A DNA stretch of 64,000 bases from CBDDHT01 sp965228615 (GCA_965228615.1 CBDDHT010000004.1:2480001-2544000); one strand, 5' to 3'; positions 26,647 to 35,942 are shown, counted from the first letter of the stretch. Notes: generated by a model not told the origin, from the letters alone. Numbers and translations are program-made.

Positions 26647-29204
26647 GCGGCGGCAGTCGAAGAGTCCTGATCGCTCTCCATCGACGGAATTCCGATCGTA
26701 TCCGTCGCCTTGTCTTCGGCATCTTCTTCGCCGGTTGGCAACGTCATCTGCCGCTTCGGAAAGCGAACCGTTACCGTCGTCCCTTCGCCAGGGGCGGATT
26801 TCAGAGCGATCGCACCACCGTGAAGCTCCACGAGGCTCTTGACGATCGAAAGACCAAGACCGGCCCCTCTGTGGCTGGTGCCATGCGTGTGACTGATGAA
26901 TCGATCGAAGATCGTTGTTTGATTCTTCAAAGGAATACCAATGCCCTCGTCAGACACCGAAATCGCTATATCACCGGCTTCATTGAAACAGGCAATCCGA
27001 ATCGTACCGCCCTCTTCGGAAAAACCGGCGGCGTTGGACAGGAGATTGTAGAGCACTTGGGTTACGCGCCTCTGATCCGCGATCAACTCGTTCAAATCTT
27101 GCGCGATCTCCACGTCGAGGTCGAGCCCTGCATGTTGCAGCCGCTCGCGGACGCCGAGAATGGCTGCATCGATGACCTCTTGTACGTCAACCTGTACCAA
27201 ATTCAGATCGAGACCACCCGCATCGATGGTTGCAAGATCGAGGATATCATTGATGATTGCGAGAAGCGTGTCGCTGGATGCCCTTATATCTGAAACATAT
27301 TCGCGCTGCTTATCGTTCAATTCACCTGTCACATCCCCCCACAACAATTCAGCAAAGCCAATAATGTTGGTCAGCGGGACGCGTAGCTCATAGGAAATAT
27401 GGGAGATGAACGTGTTCTTGAGCTGATCGGCCGCTTCCAGCGCTTGGGCACGCTCGACAAGCGCATCCTCTACCCTTTTGGTATCGGTGATATCCACATA
27501 GGTGAGCAACATCGCGCCATCGGGCAACGGCAAGCCGGAATAGGCAAGAATGCTTCCGTCCGGACGCGACAATTGTCGCTCGAGGACAGGCCGCTCATAA
27601 TCGATGCTCGTCACCGCGCGCTTAATATCGTCCCAGACCGTATCGTCATCGAAGCGTATGCGGCACCACTCGATAACCTGGTCGATATGCGGCTCCTCAT
27701 CGAGAGCATGATCATCGAGAGACCAGATCCGGGCGAAAGACGGGTTGTATAGCTTAAGCCGACCATCCGTCGCAAACACAGCGACGCCTTCGCGGAGTTT
27801 ATCCAGGGTTTCTTTCTGAACGCGCGACAGTGAATTGTATCGACTCTGCAGTGCAAGACGTTCTGTCACATCCTCGAAGAAGAAAGTTGCATCCCCGCTT
27901 TCGCGTTTGCTGCCTGCAACCCGGATCGATCGGCCATCGGGTAGATGCCACCGGTTGTCGGCTGGTGCACCGCTCCCTCCGAGGGCAAGCTGCTTTGTCT
28001 TCCATTCCCGGTAATTCGCTTCTTCCGGCAGCACGCTCTGAGCCCGGAGGCGATCGAGAATTTCGCCATGGCGCGGCCGGCTCTGCAACCAATCGACATT
28101 CAGCGCAAACAGCGTGCAATAGGCTTCGTTGAAATAGATCAGCCTTTCGTCCGGCGAGAAGACAGCGACACCCGTCGCAACACCGTTCAGCGCTTGCGCA
28201 TAGGACTCCAGTCGATTTGCGGCGTCTCCGTTTTCGTCTCCCGGCCTGTCCATTGCGAAGCCGGCACTCGCGGAACCGAGAGGGAGGATCACCGTGTCAT
28301 AGACCTTGTCCCGTCCCGCTGTTGTCCCTTCGGCTTGTCCCCGATAGATCTCGCTCTCTTTCAAGTGCTTCTCTGCAGCTTGCCGGGATCTGGAGTGCAA
28401 GAGCTCGATTTGATCGCGAAGGACCTGTTCCGCATTCGCGGCTTCCACTGCCTTAGAGTAGGTGCGATTGACCCATTCGATCTTCCCATGCCCATCGCGC
28501 AGCCATACAGGTGCCGGGAACGCATCCAGGACCGAGCGGAGTGCGGCAATCTCGTTACCCAATTGCGCATGCTGTTCGGCAACGCGTGCCAAATCCTGTC
28601 GACGCCCTGCCAGATCGCGAATCTTCAGAACCGTTCCGCCGCCAGAAGCGCGTCCATCGATTTCGACATAGCTGCCAGCCAATGTCTTGGACATGACGTT
28701 GAAGCCCGATCCATTGCCTGTCAGCATCGAAAGACGAGACTTAACCTCACCGGCGGCAGCGCGGTCCAGCCACGTATCCAGCTTCAACAGTTTCTGCAAA
28801 TCGCTCGGGACGCCAAGGTCGGCAATCAGAGTATTGGCCTTGATCCGCGGCACGCCTTCGTCGTCCCAGTGCACCAAGACCTGCGGTTCGGCGGTGACGA
28901 GCGCTTCCAGATTTGCCCGGGCATTGTCGAGTGCCTGTCCGCGTTCCTTTGCGCGGATTTCAGCCCTGCGCGCCCGGTTTCGTGCAAAAATAGCGACAGC
29001 TGAAATGACGATCGCGAAAAGCGTCAGCCCGGCCCAGAGCCCAAAAATGATGAGGCCCCGCAGGTCAGTCGCCGTTTCTTCCAAATTCGGGACCGCGGCA
29101 GACGCAGGCAAACTCATGCCCGACGACACAAGCACTGTTGCGACGACAGCGTTCCTGCTTTGCCAGCTCAAGCCGGCTCTATCGTGGCCAGGGCCACATT
29201 CCAT
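26643..29204 (-). CDS. DivL-like PAS sensor kinase with Tyr in place of the H-box His
   Basis: An 853-residue protein with a signal/anchor region, one membrane span (about 50-74), several PAS regions, a dimerisation helix and a HATPase domain (LYNLLSNAAGFSEEGG; SDEGIGIP; GAGLGLSIVKSLVE). The H-box reads FISHISYELRVPLTN, so the position that normally carries the phosphorylated His is Tyr605. That is the hallmark of DivL, the Caulobacter protein that couples DivK to CckA and CtrA. The ATG at 29204 has GGAG 8 bases upstream. It precedes tsaE and follows ahcY in the transcription direction. Confidence 0.82.
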   Translation of the reverse strand: MECGPGHDRAGLSWQSRNAVVATVLVSSGMSLPASAAVPNLEETATDLRGLIIFGLWAGLTLFAIVISAVAIFARNRARRAEIRAKERGQALDNARANLEALVTAEPQVLVHWDDEGVPRIKANTLIADLGVPSDLQKLLKLDTWLDRAAAGEVKSRLSMLTGNGSGFNVMSKTLAGSYVEIDGRASGGGTVLKIRDLAGRRQDLARVAEQHAQLGNEIAALRSVLDAFPAPVWLRDGHGKIEWVNRTYSKAVEAANAEQVLRDQIELLHSRSRQAAEKHLKESEIYRGQAEGTTAGRDKVYDTVILPLGSASAGFAMDRPGDENGDAANRLESYAQALNGVATGVAVFSPDERLIYFNEAYCTLFALNVDWLQSRPRHGEILDRLRAQSVLPEEANYREWKTKQLALGGSGAPADNRWHLPDGRSIRVAGSKRESGDATFFFEDVTERLALQSRYNSLSRVQKETLDKLREGVAVFATDGRLKLYNPSFARIWSLDDHALDEEPHIDQVIEWCRIRFDDDTVWDDIKRAVTSIDYERPVLERQLSRPDGSILAYSGLPLPDGAMLLTYVDITDTKRVEDALVERAQALEAADQLKNTFISHISYELRVPLTNIIGFAELLWGDVTGELNDKQREYVSDIRASSDTLLAIINDILDLATIDAGGLDLNLVQVDVQEVIDAAILGVRERLQHAGLDLDVEIAQDLNELIADQRRVTQVLYNLLSNAAGFSEEGGTIRIACFNEAGDIAISVSDEGIGIPLKNQTTIFDRFISHTHGTSHRGAGLGLSIVKSLVELHGGAIALKSAPGEGTTVTVRFPKRQMTLPTGEEDAEDKATDTIGIPSMESDQDSSTAAA

Positions 29205-29401
29205 TGCGCTCGCTCCAAACCACCCCCAATGGCCTGCACGCAATGACACAACGCACTGCCGACAAACGAGGACGGCGTGCGGACCTCTTAGCTAGGGCGA
29301 ATCGTCTTAGATTACCTTAGTTTACGCAGATAATCCCGCATTTGACATCGCATGTGGATGACCGTGAGGACGATCCTCATGCGACGTCGTATTGAATGTC
29401 G

Positions 29402-30790
29402 CTAGTAGCGATAGTGCTCGGGCTTGAAGGGCCCCGTTTCCGGTATGCCGAGATAATCGGCCTGCTCGGCACTGAGCGTCGTCAATTTCGCGCCCAGACG
29501 GTCCAGATGCAGCTGTGCAACCTTTTCATCGAGATGTTTGGGAAGAACGGTCACTTCATTGGCGTAGGACTCATGGTTCTTCCAGAGTTCGATTTGCGCC
29601 AAGACCTGATTTGTGAAGGACGCGCTCATGACGAAGCTTGGATGACCCGTAGCGCAACCCAGATTGACCAAACGTCCCTCCGCAAGAAGAATCATACGCC
29701 GGCCATCGGGAAACTCGATCTCGTCGACCTGCGGCTTCACATTGTGCCATTTGAAATTGCGCAGCCCCTGGACCTGAATTTCAGAATCGAAGTGACCGAT
29801 GTTGCAGACGATGGCCCGATCCTTCATCTGGCGCATATGATCGACGGTAATGACGTCTTTATTTCCCGTTGCGGTAATGAAGATATCGCCTTGTTGGGCG
29901 GCATCGTCCATCGTCGCCACTTCATAACCTTCCATGGCGGCCTGGAGTGCGCAGATCGGATCGATTTCGGTCACCATAACGCGTGCGCCCTGGCCGCGCA
30001 GACTTTCTGCCGATCCCTTGCCCACGTCGCCGTAGCCGCAAACAACGGCCAGCTTGCCGGCAAGCATCACGTCCGTCGCGCGCTTGATCCCATCCACAAG
30101 GCTCTCGCGGCAACCATAAAGATTGTCGAATTTCGACTTGGTGACGGAGTCGTTGACGTTGATCGCGGGGAACGGCAACGTCCCTGCTTCCTGCATCTGA
30201 TAAAGGCGATGCACGCCCGTCGTCGTCTCTTCTGAAACGCCGCGAATCGCATCGCGAACTTTGGAAAACCAGCCGGGTGTCTTCTCCAACCGCTTCTTGA
30301 TGGTCGCGAAAAGAACCTCTTCTTCTTCGTTCGCAGGGTTGTCGAGCACCGAAGGATCGGTTTCGGCCTGTGCGCCAAGGATGACCATGATGGTCGCATC
30401 GCCGCCATCGTCCAGGATCATATTGGCTGTCTCGCCGTCACCCCAGTCGAAAATCCGATCGACATAGTCCCAGTATTCCTCAAGGGTCTCGCCCTTGTAA
30501 GCGAAAACCGGCGTACCGCTTGCCGCAATCGCGGAAGCAGCATGATCCTGCGTCGAAAAGATGTTGCAGGACGCCCATCGTACGTCGGCACCGAGAGCTT
30601 TGAGCGATTCGATCAAAACCGCCGTTTGGATCGTCATATGCAGACAACCTGCCACCCGTGCGCCCTTGAGCGGCTGCGAAGAACCATATTCCTCGCGGAC
30701 AGCCATCAAACCAGGCATCTCCGTTTCGGCAATTGCGATTTCTTTTCGGCCCCAGTCCGCGAGTTCGATATCTTTTACGATGTAGTCCAT
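29402..30790 (-). CDS. ahcY: Adenosylhomocysteinase
   Basis: A 462-residue NAD-dependent enzyme that splits S-adenosylhomocysteine to adenosine and homocysteine, removing the product inhibitor of methylation. The catalytic segment FDNLYGCRESLVDGIKRATD and the NAD-binding VCGYGDVGKG are present, and the C-terminus KPEHYRY matches the family end. Its leader (30791-30962) contains a near-palindrome resembling an SAH-responsive ArsR-family operator, listed separately. Confidence 0.97.
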   Translation of the reverse strand: MDYIVKDIELADWGRKEIAIAETEMPGLMAVREEYGSSQPLKGARVAGCLHMTIQTAVLIESLKALGADVRWASCNIFSTQDHAASAIAASGTPVFAYKGETLEEYWDYVDRIFDWGDGETANMILDDGGDATIMVILGAQAETDPSVLDNPANEEEEVLFATIKKRLEKTPGWFSKVRDAIRGVSEETTTGVHRLYQMQEAGTLPFPAINVNDSVTKSKFDNLYGCRESLVDGIKRATDVMLAGKLAVVCGYGDVGKGSAESLRGQGARVMVTEIDPICALQAAMEGYEVATMDDAAQQGDIFITATGNKDVITVDHMRQMKDRAIVCNIGHFDSEIQVQGLRNFKWHNVKPQVDEIEFPDGRRMILLAEGRLVNLGCATGHPSFVMSASFTNQVLAQIELWKNHESYANEVTVLPKHLDEKVAQLHLDRLGAKLTTLSAEQADYLGIPETGPFKPEHYRY

Positions 30791-30908
30791 GGCGTCCGCC
30801 TTTCACGATTGGCTGTGTCTCGATCGAGCTGCAATTTTGATGGCGCAGGCGAGTCGAGTCCGCTGTCTGGGCACCCTATTACCGGCTCCAGCAGCACGAT
30901 GCAATAAC

Positions 30909-30930
30909 GATATAAAGAAATCCTTATATC
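30909..30930 (-). promoter_or_regulatory. Palindrome before ahcY, candidate SahR-type operator
   Basis: The central 20 bases read ATATAAAGAAATCCTTATAT, flanked by G and C, an imperfect 22-base palindrome about 120 bases upstream of the ahcY start. ArsR-family regulators that sense S-adenosylhomocysteine bind AT-rich palindromes upstream of ahcY and met genes in Proteobacteria. The regulator gene is not in the window, so the assignment rests on shape and position only. Confidence 0.45.
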
Positions 30931-30962
30931 CTTATCTCAAAATACTTATACGGGAATTGGTA

Positions 30963-31262
30963 TCAGGCGTCCTCGCCGAAACGCGACCCTATCAGCGCGA
31001 TCAAAGCGTCCAATGCCTCTCGCGCCTCCGCCCCTTCGGCCCGCACGGTTATGGAATCTCCTTTGCGGGCTGCAAGCATCATCAGGCCCATGATCGATGT
31101 CCCTCCAACGCTCTGACCGTCGCGGACCACACTGACCTCGGCATCGAAGCGTTCGGCACATTTGACGAATTTGGCAGACGCACGGGCATGCAACCCTTTG
31201 CGATTGCAGATCAAGACCTCGGCAACATGCTCGTTCCGGGACGATGTGGGCCCGTCATTCAC
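30963..31262 (-). CDS. ptsH: HPr-family phosphocarrier protein
   Basis: A 99-residue HPr. The phosphorylated His25 is in NRKGLHARAS, and the regulatory Ser56 target of HPr kinase is in GGTSIMGLMML. With an EIIA and hprK close by it belongs to the regulatory PTS of alphaproteobacteria, which signals carbon state instead of importing sugar. I place the start at the GTG at 31262, which overlaps the methyltransferase stop as GTGA. The longer ORF start lies inside that gene and adds a non-HPr leader of 41 residues. Confidence 0.9.
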   Translation of the reverse strand: MNDGPTSSRNEHVAEVLICNRKGLHARASAKFVKCAERFDAEVSVVRDGQSVGGTSIMGLMMLAARKGDSITVRAEGAEAREALDALIALIGSRFGEDA

Positions 31263-31891
31263 CCTGTTGTGCTCTGCTTCCAGTCTTGCTTGTGCCGCCC
31301 CACAAGTCGCCTGGCGTAGTAGACGAGATTTTCGGAGGCCCGATAGCACAAGAACCGAATGCGGGAGCCCAGGCCGCCCTGCCATGTCCGAAATGCCGCG
31401 CGCGAGCGTCGGGGAACGGGTATTGCATATACCGGCCCAAAATGACGTTCGATCCGTTCACGCCACCAATCATGGGAGCGGAGTGTCACATGCGCGTTGC
31501 GACCATCCGGTAGTGTATGTTTGGCAGGCGACGTGTCGACAACAATGATTGCCTCCTCGCACAGGCTCCGCATTTGCGAAAGAACATCGTCCAGATCCGC
31601 CTCGTCGATATGCTCCAGTACATCGATATTGACGAGAAGCTCGGCAGGCTTGCTTGGCGGCGTCGCATAGTCCGGGATCGCCGGATCGTAGCGGAGCAGG
31701 TCGGGCGTCGGATCAAGCGCGAGGCTCTCCAGAAGGCAGCTTTGCCCGCAGCCATAGTCGAGAATCGACTTGGGATTCAGAAGGCGAATCTGCGGACGCA
31801 GGAATCGCACATATTTGACGGAGCTTGTCCCGTAGACACGGGTACTATGCACACTGCCATAGTAGTCGATTAGCGACGATTCGTCAGCCAT
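31259..31891 (-). CDS. Class I SAM-dependent methyltransferase-like protein within the PTS gene cluster
   Basis: A 210-residue Rossmann-fold methyltransferase-like protein. Motif I is ILDYGCGQSCLLES (about 43-56), and LLVNIDVLEHIDEADLDDVL is the post-motif region that ends the AdoMet pocket. A basic C-terminus (YYARRLVGRHKQDW) follows. The substrate is unknown. The bracketing genes are EIIA upstream and ptsH downstream, with ptsH starting inside its stop codon. In the rhizobia I know, EIIA and ptsH are adjacent, so this gene looks inserted. It could act on surface polysaccharide or lipid, but nothing in the sequence shows that. Confidence 0.75.
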   Translation of the reverse strand: MADESSLIDYYGSVHSTRVYGTSSVKYVRFLRPQIRLLNPKSILDYGCGQSCLLESLALDPTPDLLRYDPAIPDYATPPSKPAELLVNIDVLEHIDEADLDDVLSQMRSLCEEAIIVVDTSPAKHTLPDGRNAHVTLRSHDWWRERIERHFGPVYAIPVPRRSRAAFRTWQGGLGSRIRFLCYRASENLVYYARRLVGRHKQDWKQSTTG

Positions 31892-32014
31892 GGCTCGTCT
31901 TTCGGTTTTGCCGTCCCCGACACCCTGCCCGCATCCGTTCCGGTATGCAGAAGACTATCGAAGTTGTCTCATAGTCCGGGAAAGGCACTGCGTCGACACC
32001 TTATGCCCAAGCCA

Positions 32015-32419
32015 CTATTGATGACCTGTCAGGATCTGGCTTGCTGCAGTGATATATTTGCGGCCGGCCTCAAGCGCCTCATTGACGGCATCAGCCATCT
32101 TGGTTTCCCCGCGAATGCTGGCGAGCTTAATCAGCATAGGGAGATTTACACCGGCCACGACCTCGACATTTGCCTCTTCAAGGACCGAAATCGCGAGATT
32201 GGAAGGAGTCCCCCCGAACATATCGGTGAGTAATACCGTTCCATCACCGCTATCGACCTCTCGAATGAGGGTCAGAATTTCGTCTCGCCGTCCTTCCGGT
32301 TCATCGTCCGGGCCAATGCATATCGTGGCCATCTGTTCTTGGGGACCGACGATATGCTCAAGGACACCGCGGAACTCTTCCGCCAGACGTCCGTGGGTAA
32401 CAACAACGAGACCTATCAT
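32015..32419 (-). CDS. PTS EIIA component, mannose-family (regulatory)
   Basis: A 134-residue EIIA-Man domain. The phosphorylated His9 is in VVTHGRLAEE, and the conserved LLTDMFGGTPSNLA strand follows. No EIIB, EIIC or EIID gene is nearby, so it is an orphan EIIA of the regulatory PTS, as in rhizobia where it sits beside hprK and ptsH. It lies 119 bases downstream of hprK. Confidence 0.92.
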   Translation of the reverse strand: MIGLVVVTHGRLAEEFRGVLEHIVGPQEQMATICIGPDDEPEGRRDEILTLIREVDSGDGTVLLTDMFGGTPSNLAISVLEEANVEVVAGVNLPMLIKLASIRGETKMADAVNEALEAGRKYITAASQILTGHQ

Positions 32420-32538
32420 TCGATACCCAATCCACTTGCAAGCCCCACACGATGCGGGGACCGTATCTTTGTCCGCAGCAGCCAGCTAAGGCAAGATCAA
32501 TCTCAGAGTCCGATTCGAAAGTCCTGTCGTCGGCCTTC

Positions 32539-32988
32539 TCAACCGGATACGAGATTGCCATCCAATAACAATTTCAGCTTCAAAGGTGCCGACGCCTCGA
32601 AGGGAGCCAGCACGCTCAACGGCACCTGCCGGCCGAGGATTTGTTCTCGCGGGAGAGGATCAGGGGGCAGTCTCGGGATCTGACTGCTATCCACAAGGTC
32701 GACGAGCATGAAGAGTGTGGCATGATCCTGATACGGCACGTGCAAAGGACCGACGCCCCGGACTTCGATCAATCCTGCGATGGACTTCGGCGATCGGGTG
32801 ATCAGCCTGTCATCGATCAGCGATACCAATGTTTGATCATCCGAGATGAGAGCAGCGCCGTCGCCCGCAAAGTCAGCAATGAAGCGTATGGCGAGATCTG
32901 ACTTTCCAGAGCCACTTGGCCCCCTGATCAAAGCAGCTCGACCGGCCAAGGCCACGGTCGTCGCATGGAGAAGACACTCCGAACCCAC
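32539..32988 (-). CDS. hprK: HPr kinase/phosphorylase, short alphaproteobacterial form
   Basis: A 149-residue protein corresponding only to the C-terminal kinase domain of Gram-positive HprK. Walker A GPSGSGKSDLA is near residue 23, and LISDDQTLV and IAGLIEVRGVG are the catalytic and signature segments. It would phosphorylate the regulatory Ser of HPr. The short form, and its place directly after chvG (3 bases apart), are typical of rhizobia and link the PTS to the ChvG-ChvI system. Confidence 0.93.
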   Translation of the reverse strand: MGSECLLHATTVALAGRAALIRGPSGSGKSDLAIRFIADFAGDGAALISDDQTLVSLIDDRLITRSPKSIAGLIEVRGVGPLHVPYQDHATLFMLVDLVDSSQIPRLPPDPLPREQILGRQVPLSVLAPFEASAPLKLKLLLDGNLVSG

Positions 32989-32991
32989 CGC

Positions 32992-34845
32992 TCAAGCGTC
33001 TCTGGTCGGCCGGACTTTAGGTTTCGCGGCTGGGAGGCGGATCACGAAACGCGCACCTGTCGAGTTTTCAGAATTAGATCGCCCATCGGGCGGTGTCTTG
33101 TTTTCGGCCCAGATCCGGCCATCGTGCGCCTCGATGATCTGCTCTGAGATATTCAGACCAAGACCGGAATGGTTGCCAAAGCCTTCGTGGCCGGGCCGGT
33201 CAGTATAGAAGCGCTGGAATATCTTCTTGAGATTCTCGGTCGGTATACCCGGCCCTTCATCTTCGATCGAAATCTCGATTTCGCGATGAAGCCTTCTCGC
33301 GGTCACGACGACCTCACCCTTCTCCGGCGTAAAAGATAGGGCATTGTCAAGAAGGTTCGTCATCACTTGGCCGAGCCGGATATCGTGTCCCTGGACAACA
33401 TATCCGGTCGATCTTGCAGGGGGTTCGGCGATATCGAGAGTAACGCGCTTTGCGTGCTTGGCATGATCGTCCTGAAAGGTGGGTGCGATCGTTCGCAGCA
33501 ATGTGGCCATATCGACAAGATCGGCGCCTTCTCTCGCCAGTTCGGCATCCAATCGCGATGCATCGGAAATATCGCTAAGTAGGCGATCAAGCCTCTTTAC
33601 GTCATGCTGAATGACCGCGATCAAGTCTTCCCGCGCCTCATCTGACTTCACGAGCGAGAGCGTCTCCGCCGCACTTCGCAAAGACGTCAGAGGATTCTTG
33701 AGTTCATGGGCCACATCGGCGGCAAAACGCTCGATCGCCTCGATCCGCTGATAGAGCGAAGCCGTCATGTCGCTCAACGAGCCTGACAAGTCGCCGATCT
33801 CATCTGTCCGATGCGTATAATCCGGGATTGTCGCCCGAGCCCCGATCGCACGCCGGACGCGGTCCGCCGCACCGGACAAGCGCTGAATAGGTCCGGCAAT
33901 CGTCCGCGCAAGTAGCATCGACAAGAGCAAGGTCACGATGGCGGCAAACATCGCAAATTTCAGAATGCGCAATCGCTCTTCGCCGACAATGGCATCAATG
34001 CTGCCGCCTCGCGTGGACAGTAGCAGCACCCCAAGCACGTCACGGGCGCGCCGCACCGGCACGGCCACACTCACAACCAGACCGCCCTGTTTGTTCAGTC
34101 GAACAATTTTGACAGACGTACCGGTCAGTGCCGAAACCACTTCGGGATAGGCGCGGCCATTCGCACCGCCGATGTCGCGATAGACGGGCAGATCCTGATA
34201 CCACAACCAGGCTCGGATCTTCCGCCAGGTCGTTCTCAGGAAGCCCGGCCGCTCGTCACCGGACGGTTTAGGTTCCAAACGAAGAACCTCACCGCGCACG
34301 TAAATGTTGTCAGAGTCCAGCGTGAGATTTCCGTCACGGTCGTAAATCCGCGCGCGTGTGCCTGTTGGTTTGATAAGACGGCGCAATGTCGGCGCGGTCC
34401 GCTCGGGATCGAGGGTAAACTGCAACGCTCCGAATACATCGCCTGCCGGATTCTCCAAATCACCGAATACGAAGCCTTGGCCGGAATCCTCCTGGGAACC
34501 CGATTGGTCACCGTTCACTCCGGCACTATCGGCAATTGCACCGGCGATAATCTCGCCCTGGGTGAGTAGGCTTTCGACCTTGGTATCGATGAGTTTGGCC
34601 CGAAACCGGTCGAGATAGAGAATTCCCGAGACCAAAATGGCCAACGCAAACAGATTGAGGAAGACGATCCGGCGCGTCAGGCTGCGAAATGGAAAAAACG
34701 TTTCGACACGCTCAGAAATCCGACGTACCGCGTAGTGCAATCTGCGCGGCTTCGGCTTTGCGTCTTCAATCTCATGCGACCGGCGTTCGATTACGGCCAT
34801 CTGTCCCGGTTCAAATTCAATTCGCGCTTCGTAATGTTGCGGCAT
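32992..34845 (-). CDS. chvG: ChvG-type sensor histidine kinase
   Basis: A 617-residue membrane kinase. Transmembrane helices at about 58-77 and 294-313 flank a periplasmic domain of roughly 215 residues. A HAMP region follows, then the H-box with His380 in FAADVAHELKNPL, and the ATPase boxes (QVMTNLLDNALSF; SIEDEGPGIP; HSGLGLNISEQI). ChvG/ExoS senses acid and envelope stress and controls exopolysaccharide, motility and host interaction in rhizobia. The start may also be the Met16 codon at 34800. hprK starts 3 bases after the stop. Confidence 0.92.
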   Translation of the reverse strand: MPQHYEARIEFEPGQMAVIERRSHEIEDAKPKPRRLHYAVRRISERVETFFPFRSLTRRIVFLNLFALAILVSGILYLDRFRAKLIDTKVESLLTQGEIIAGAIADSAGVNGDQSGSQEDSGQGFVFGDLENPAGDVFGALQFTLDPERTAPTLRRLIKPTGTRARIYDRDGNLTLDSDNIYVRGEVLRLEPKPSGDERPGFLRTTWRKIRAWLWYQDLPVYRDIGGANGRAYPEVVSALTGTSVKIVRLNKQGGLVVSVAVPVRRARDVLGVLLLSTRGGSIDAIVGEERLRILKFAMFAAIVTLLLSMLLARTIAGPIQRLSGAADRVRRAIGARATIPDYTHRTDEIGDLSGSLSDMTASLYQRIEAIERFAADVAHELKNPLTSLRSAAETLSLVKSDEAREDLIAVIQHDVKRLDRLLSDISDASRLDAELAREGADLVDMATLLRTIAPTFQDDHAKHAKRVTLDIAEPPARSTGYVVQGHDIRLGQVMTNLLDNALSFTPEKGEVVVTARRLHREIEISIEDEGPGIPTENLKKIFQRFYTDRPGHEGFGNHSGLGLNISEQIIEAHDGRIWAENKTPPDGRSNSENSTGARFVIRLPAAKPKVRPTRDA

Positions 34846-35011
34846 CTGCTCGGCGAAGAGCGATCACAACGTGAACTACGCGGAATGGATGGCAGGCAAT
34901 CACGACCTGGAGAACTCCGCACTTTTGCGCCTGCCGAAGTGCCTCCGCTAAGTAAATTTTAGCCAATCCGATTCCGATTTTAGCCGGAACCTTGTGGATC
35001 AGGCGGTCGAA

Positions 35012-35713
35012 TCAGCCGCTCTCCTTAAAGCGATACCCCACACCATAGAGTGTTTCAATCACATCGAAACTGTCGTCTACGGCCTTGAACTTCTTTCGCA
35101 GGCGCTTGATGTGGCTATCGATTGTGCGGTCATCCACATAGACCTGATCATCATAGGCGGCATCCATCAGCGCATCCCGACTTTTGACGACCCCCGGACG
35201 AAGGGCCAATGCCTGGAGGATCAGAAACTCGGTGACCGTAAGGGTAACCTGTTTGTTTTCCCACTGGCACGTGTGACGTTCCGGATCCATTTTGAGCTTC
35301 CCGCGCTCAAGGATCTTCGTCGTCTCCACCTCACCGGCCGCGGCTTCGCGTGGCTGTGCGCGCCTGAGAACGGCCTTTACACGCTCTAGCAGGAGGCGTT
35401 GCGAGAAGGGCTTGCTGATAAAATCGTCGGCCCCCATCTTCAGGCCGAACAGTTCATCGATCTCTTCGTCCTTGGAAGTCAGGAATATGACCGGTAACTC
35501 ACTGTTCTGGCGCAGCCGGCGCAACAGCTCCATTCCGTCCATTCTCGGCATCTTGATATCGAGGATAGCGAGGTCAGGCGGATCGTCGGCAAGCCCGTCT
35601 AGCGCGGACACGCCGTCATTGTAGGTTTGAGTTTTGTAGCCTTCGGCTTCTAATACCAGACGCAGAGAACTCAATATGTTCCGATCGTCATCGACAAGTG
35701 CAATTGTTGGCAT
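35012..35713 (-). CDS. chvI: ChvI-type OmpR-family response regulator
   Basis: A 233-residue regulator with a receiver domain and a winged-helix DNA-binding domain. The phosphorylated Asp52 is in AILDIKMPRMDG, Thr/Lys switch residues are in FLTSKDEE and ISKPF, and the DNA-binding domain ends DSHIKRLRKKF...GVGYRF. It is the partner of ChvG, 166 bases downstream. The ATG at 35713 was preferred to the ORF start 10 codons earlier because the family begins MPTIALVDDD. An 8-bp inverted repeat lies about 35-60 bases upstream. Confidence 0.93.
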   Translation of the reverse strand: MPTIALVDDDRNILSSLRLVLEAEGYKTQTYNDGVSALDGLADDPPDLAILDIKMPRMDGMELLRRLRQNSELPVIFLTSKDEEIDELFGLKMGADDFISKPFSQRLLLERVKAVLRRAQPREAAAGEVETTKILERGKLKMDPERHTCQWENKQVTLTVTEFLILQALALRPGVVKSRDALMDAAYDDQVYVDDRTIDSHIKRLRKKFKAVDDSFDVIETLYGVGYRFKESG

Positions 35714-35747
35714 GATGGTCGCCCTGGATTGACCTGCATTCAACCGG

Positions 35748-35774
35748 GATCGACTGAATGCACAGGAGTCGATC
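35748..35774. repeat. 8-bp inverted repeat upstream of chvI
   Basis: GATCGACT (35748-35755) and AGTCGATC (35767-35774) are perfect inverted copies separated by 11 bases, 35-61 bases before the chvI start on the minus strand. The spacing suits a dimeric regulator, but I cannot match it to a known ChvI site. Confidence 0.35.
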
Positions 35775-35942
35775 GATTCTTAGGTGCCGGAGCAACACTC
35801 GTTTCCAATTGGACGTCTGTTGCGCCAGCGGCTTATTAACGTCCCCAGCTGCGGCATCTATGGCCCTAAGTTGGGCAAATTGTGGCACGCTCACTATAGC
35901 GTATCGTGCGGAAAATGTTTGGCAATCCCATAATCAAGGCAA

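Noticed and set aside
27945..29003. Plus-strand ORF of 352 codons opposite the DivL-like gene
   Set aside because: It is antisense to conserved PAS regions and has no independent support.
31263..31385. N-terminal extension of HPr
   Set aside because: The extra 41 residues lie inside the methyltransferase gene and precede the normal HPr start; the GTG at 31262 explains the family N-terminus.
34945..34995. Possible third copy of the 48-bp dispersed repeat between chvG and chvI
   Set aside because: Only a core like CGATTCCGATTTTAGC is shared; the ends do not match.
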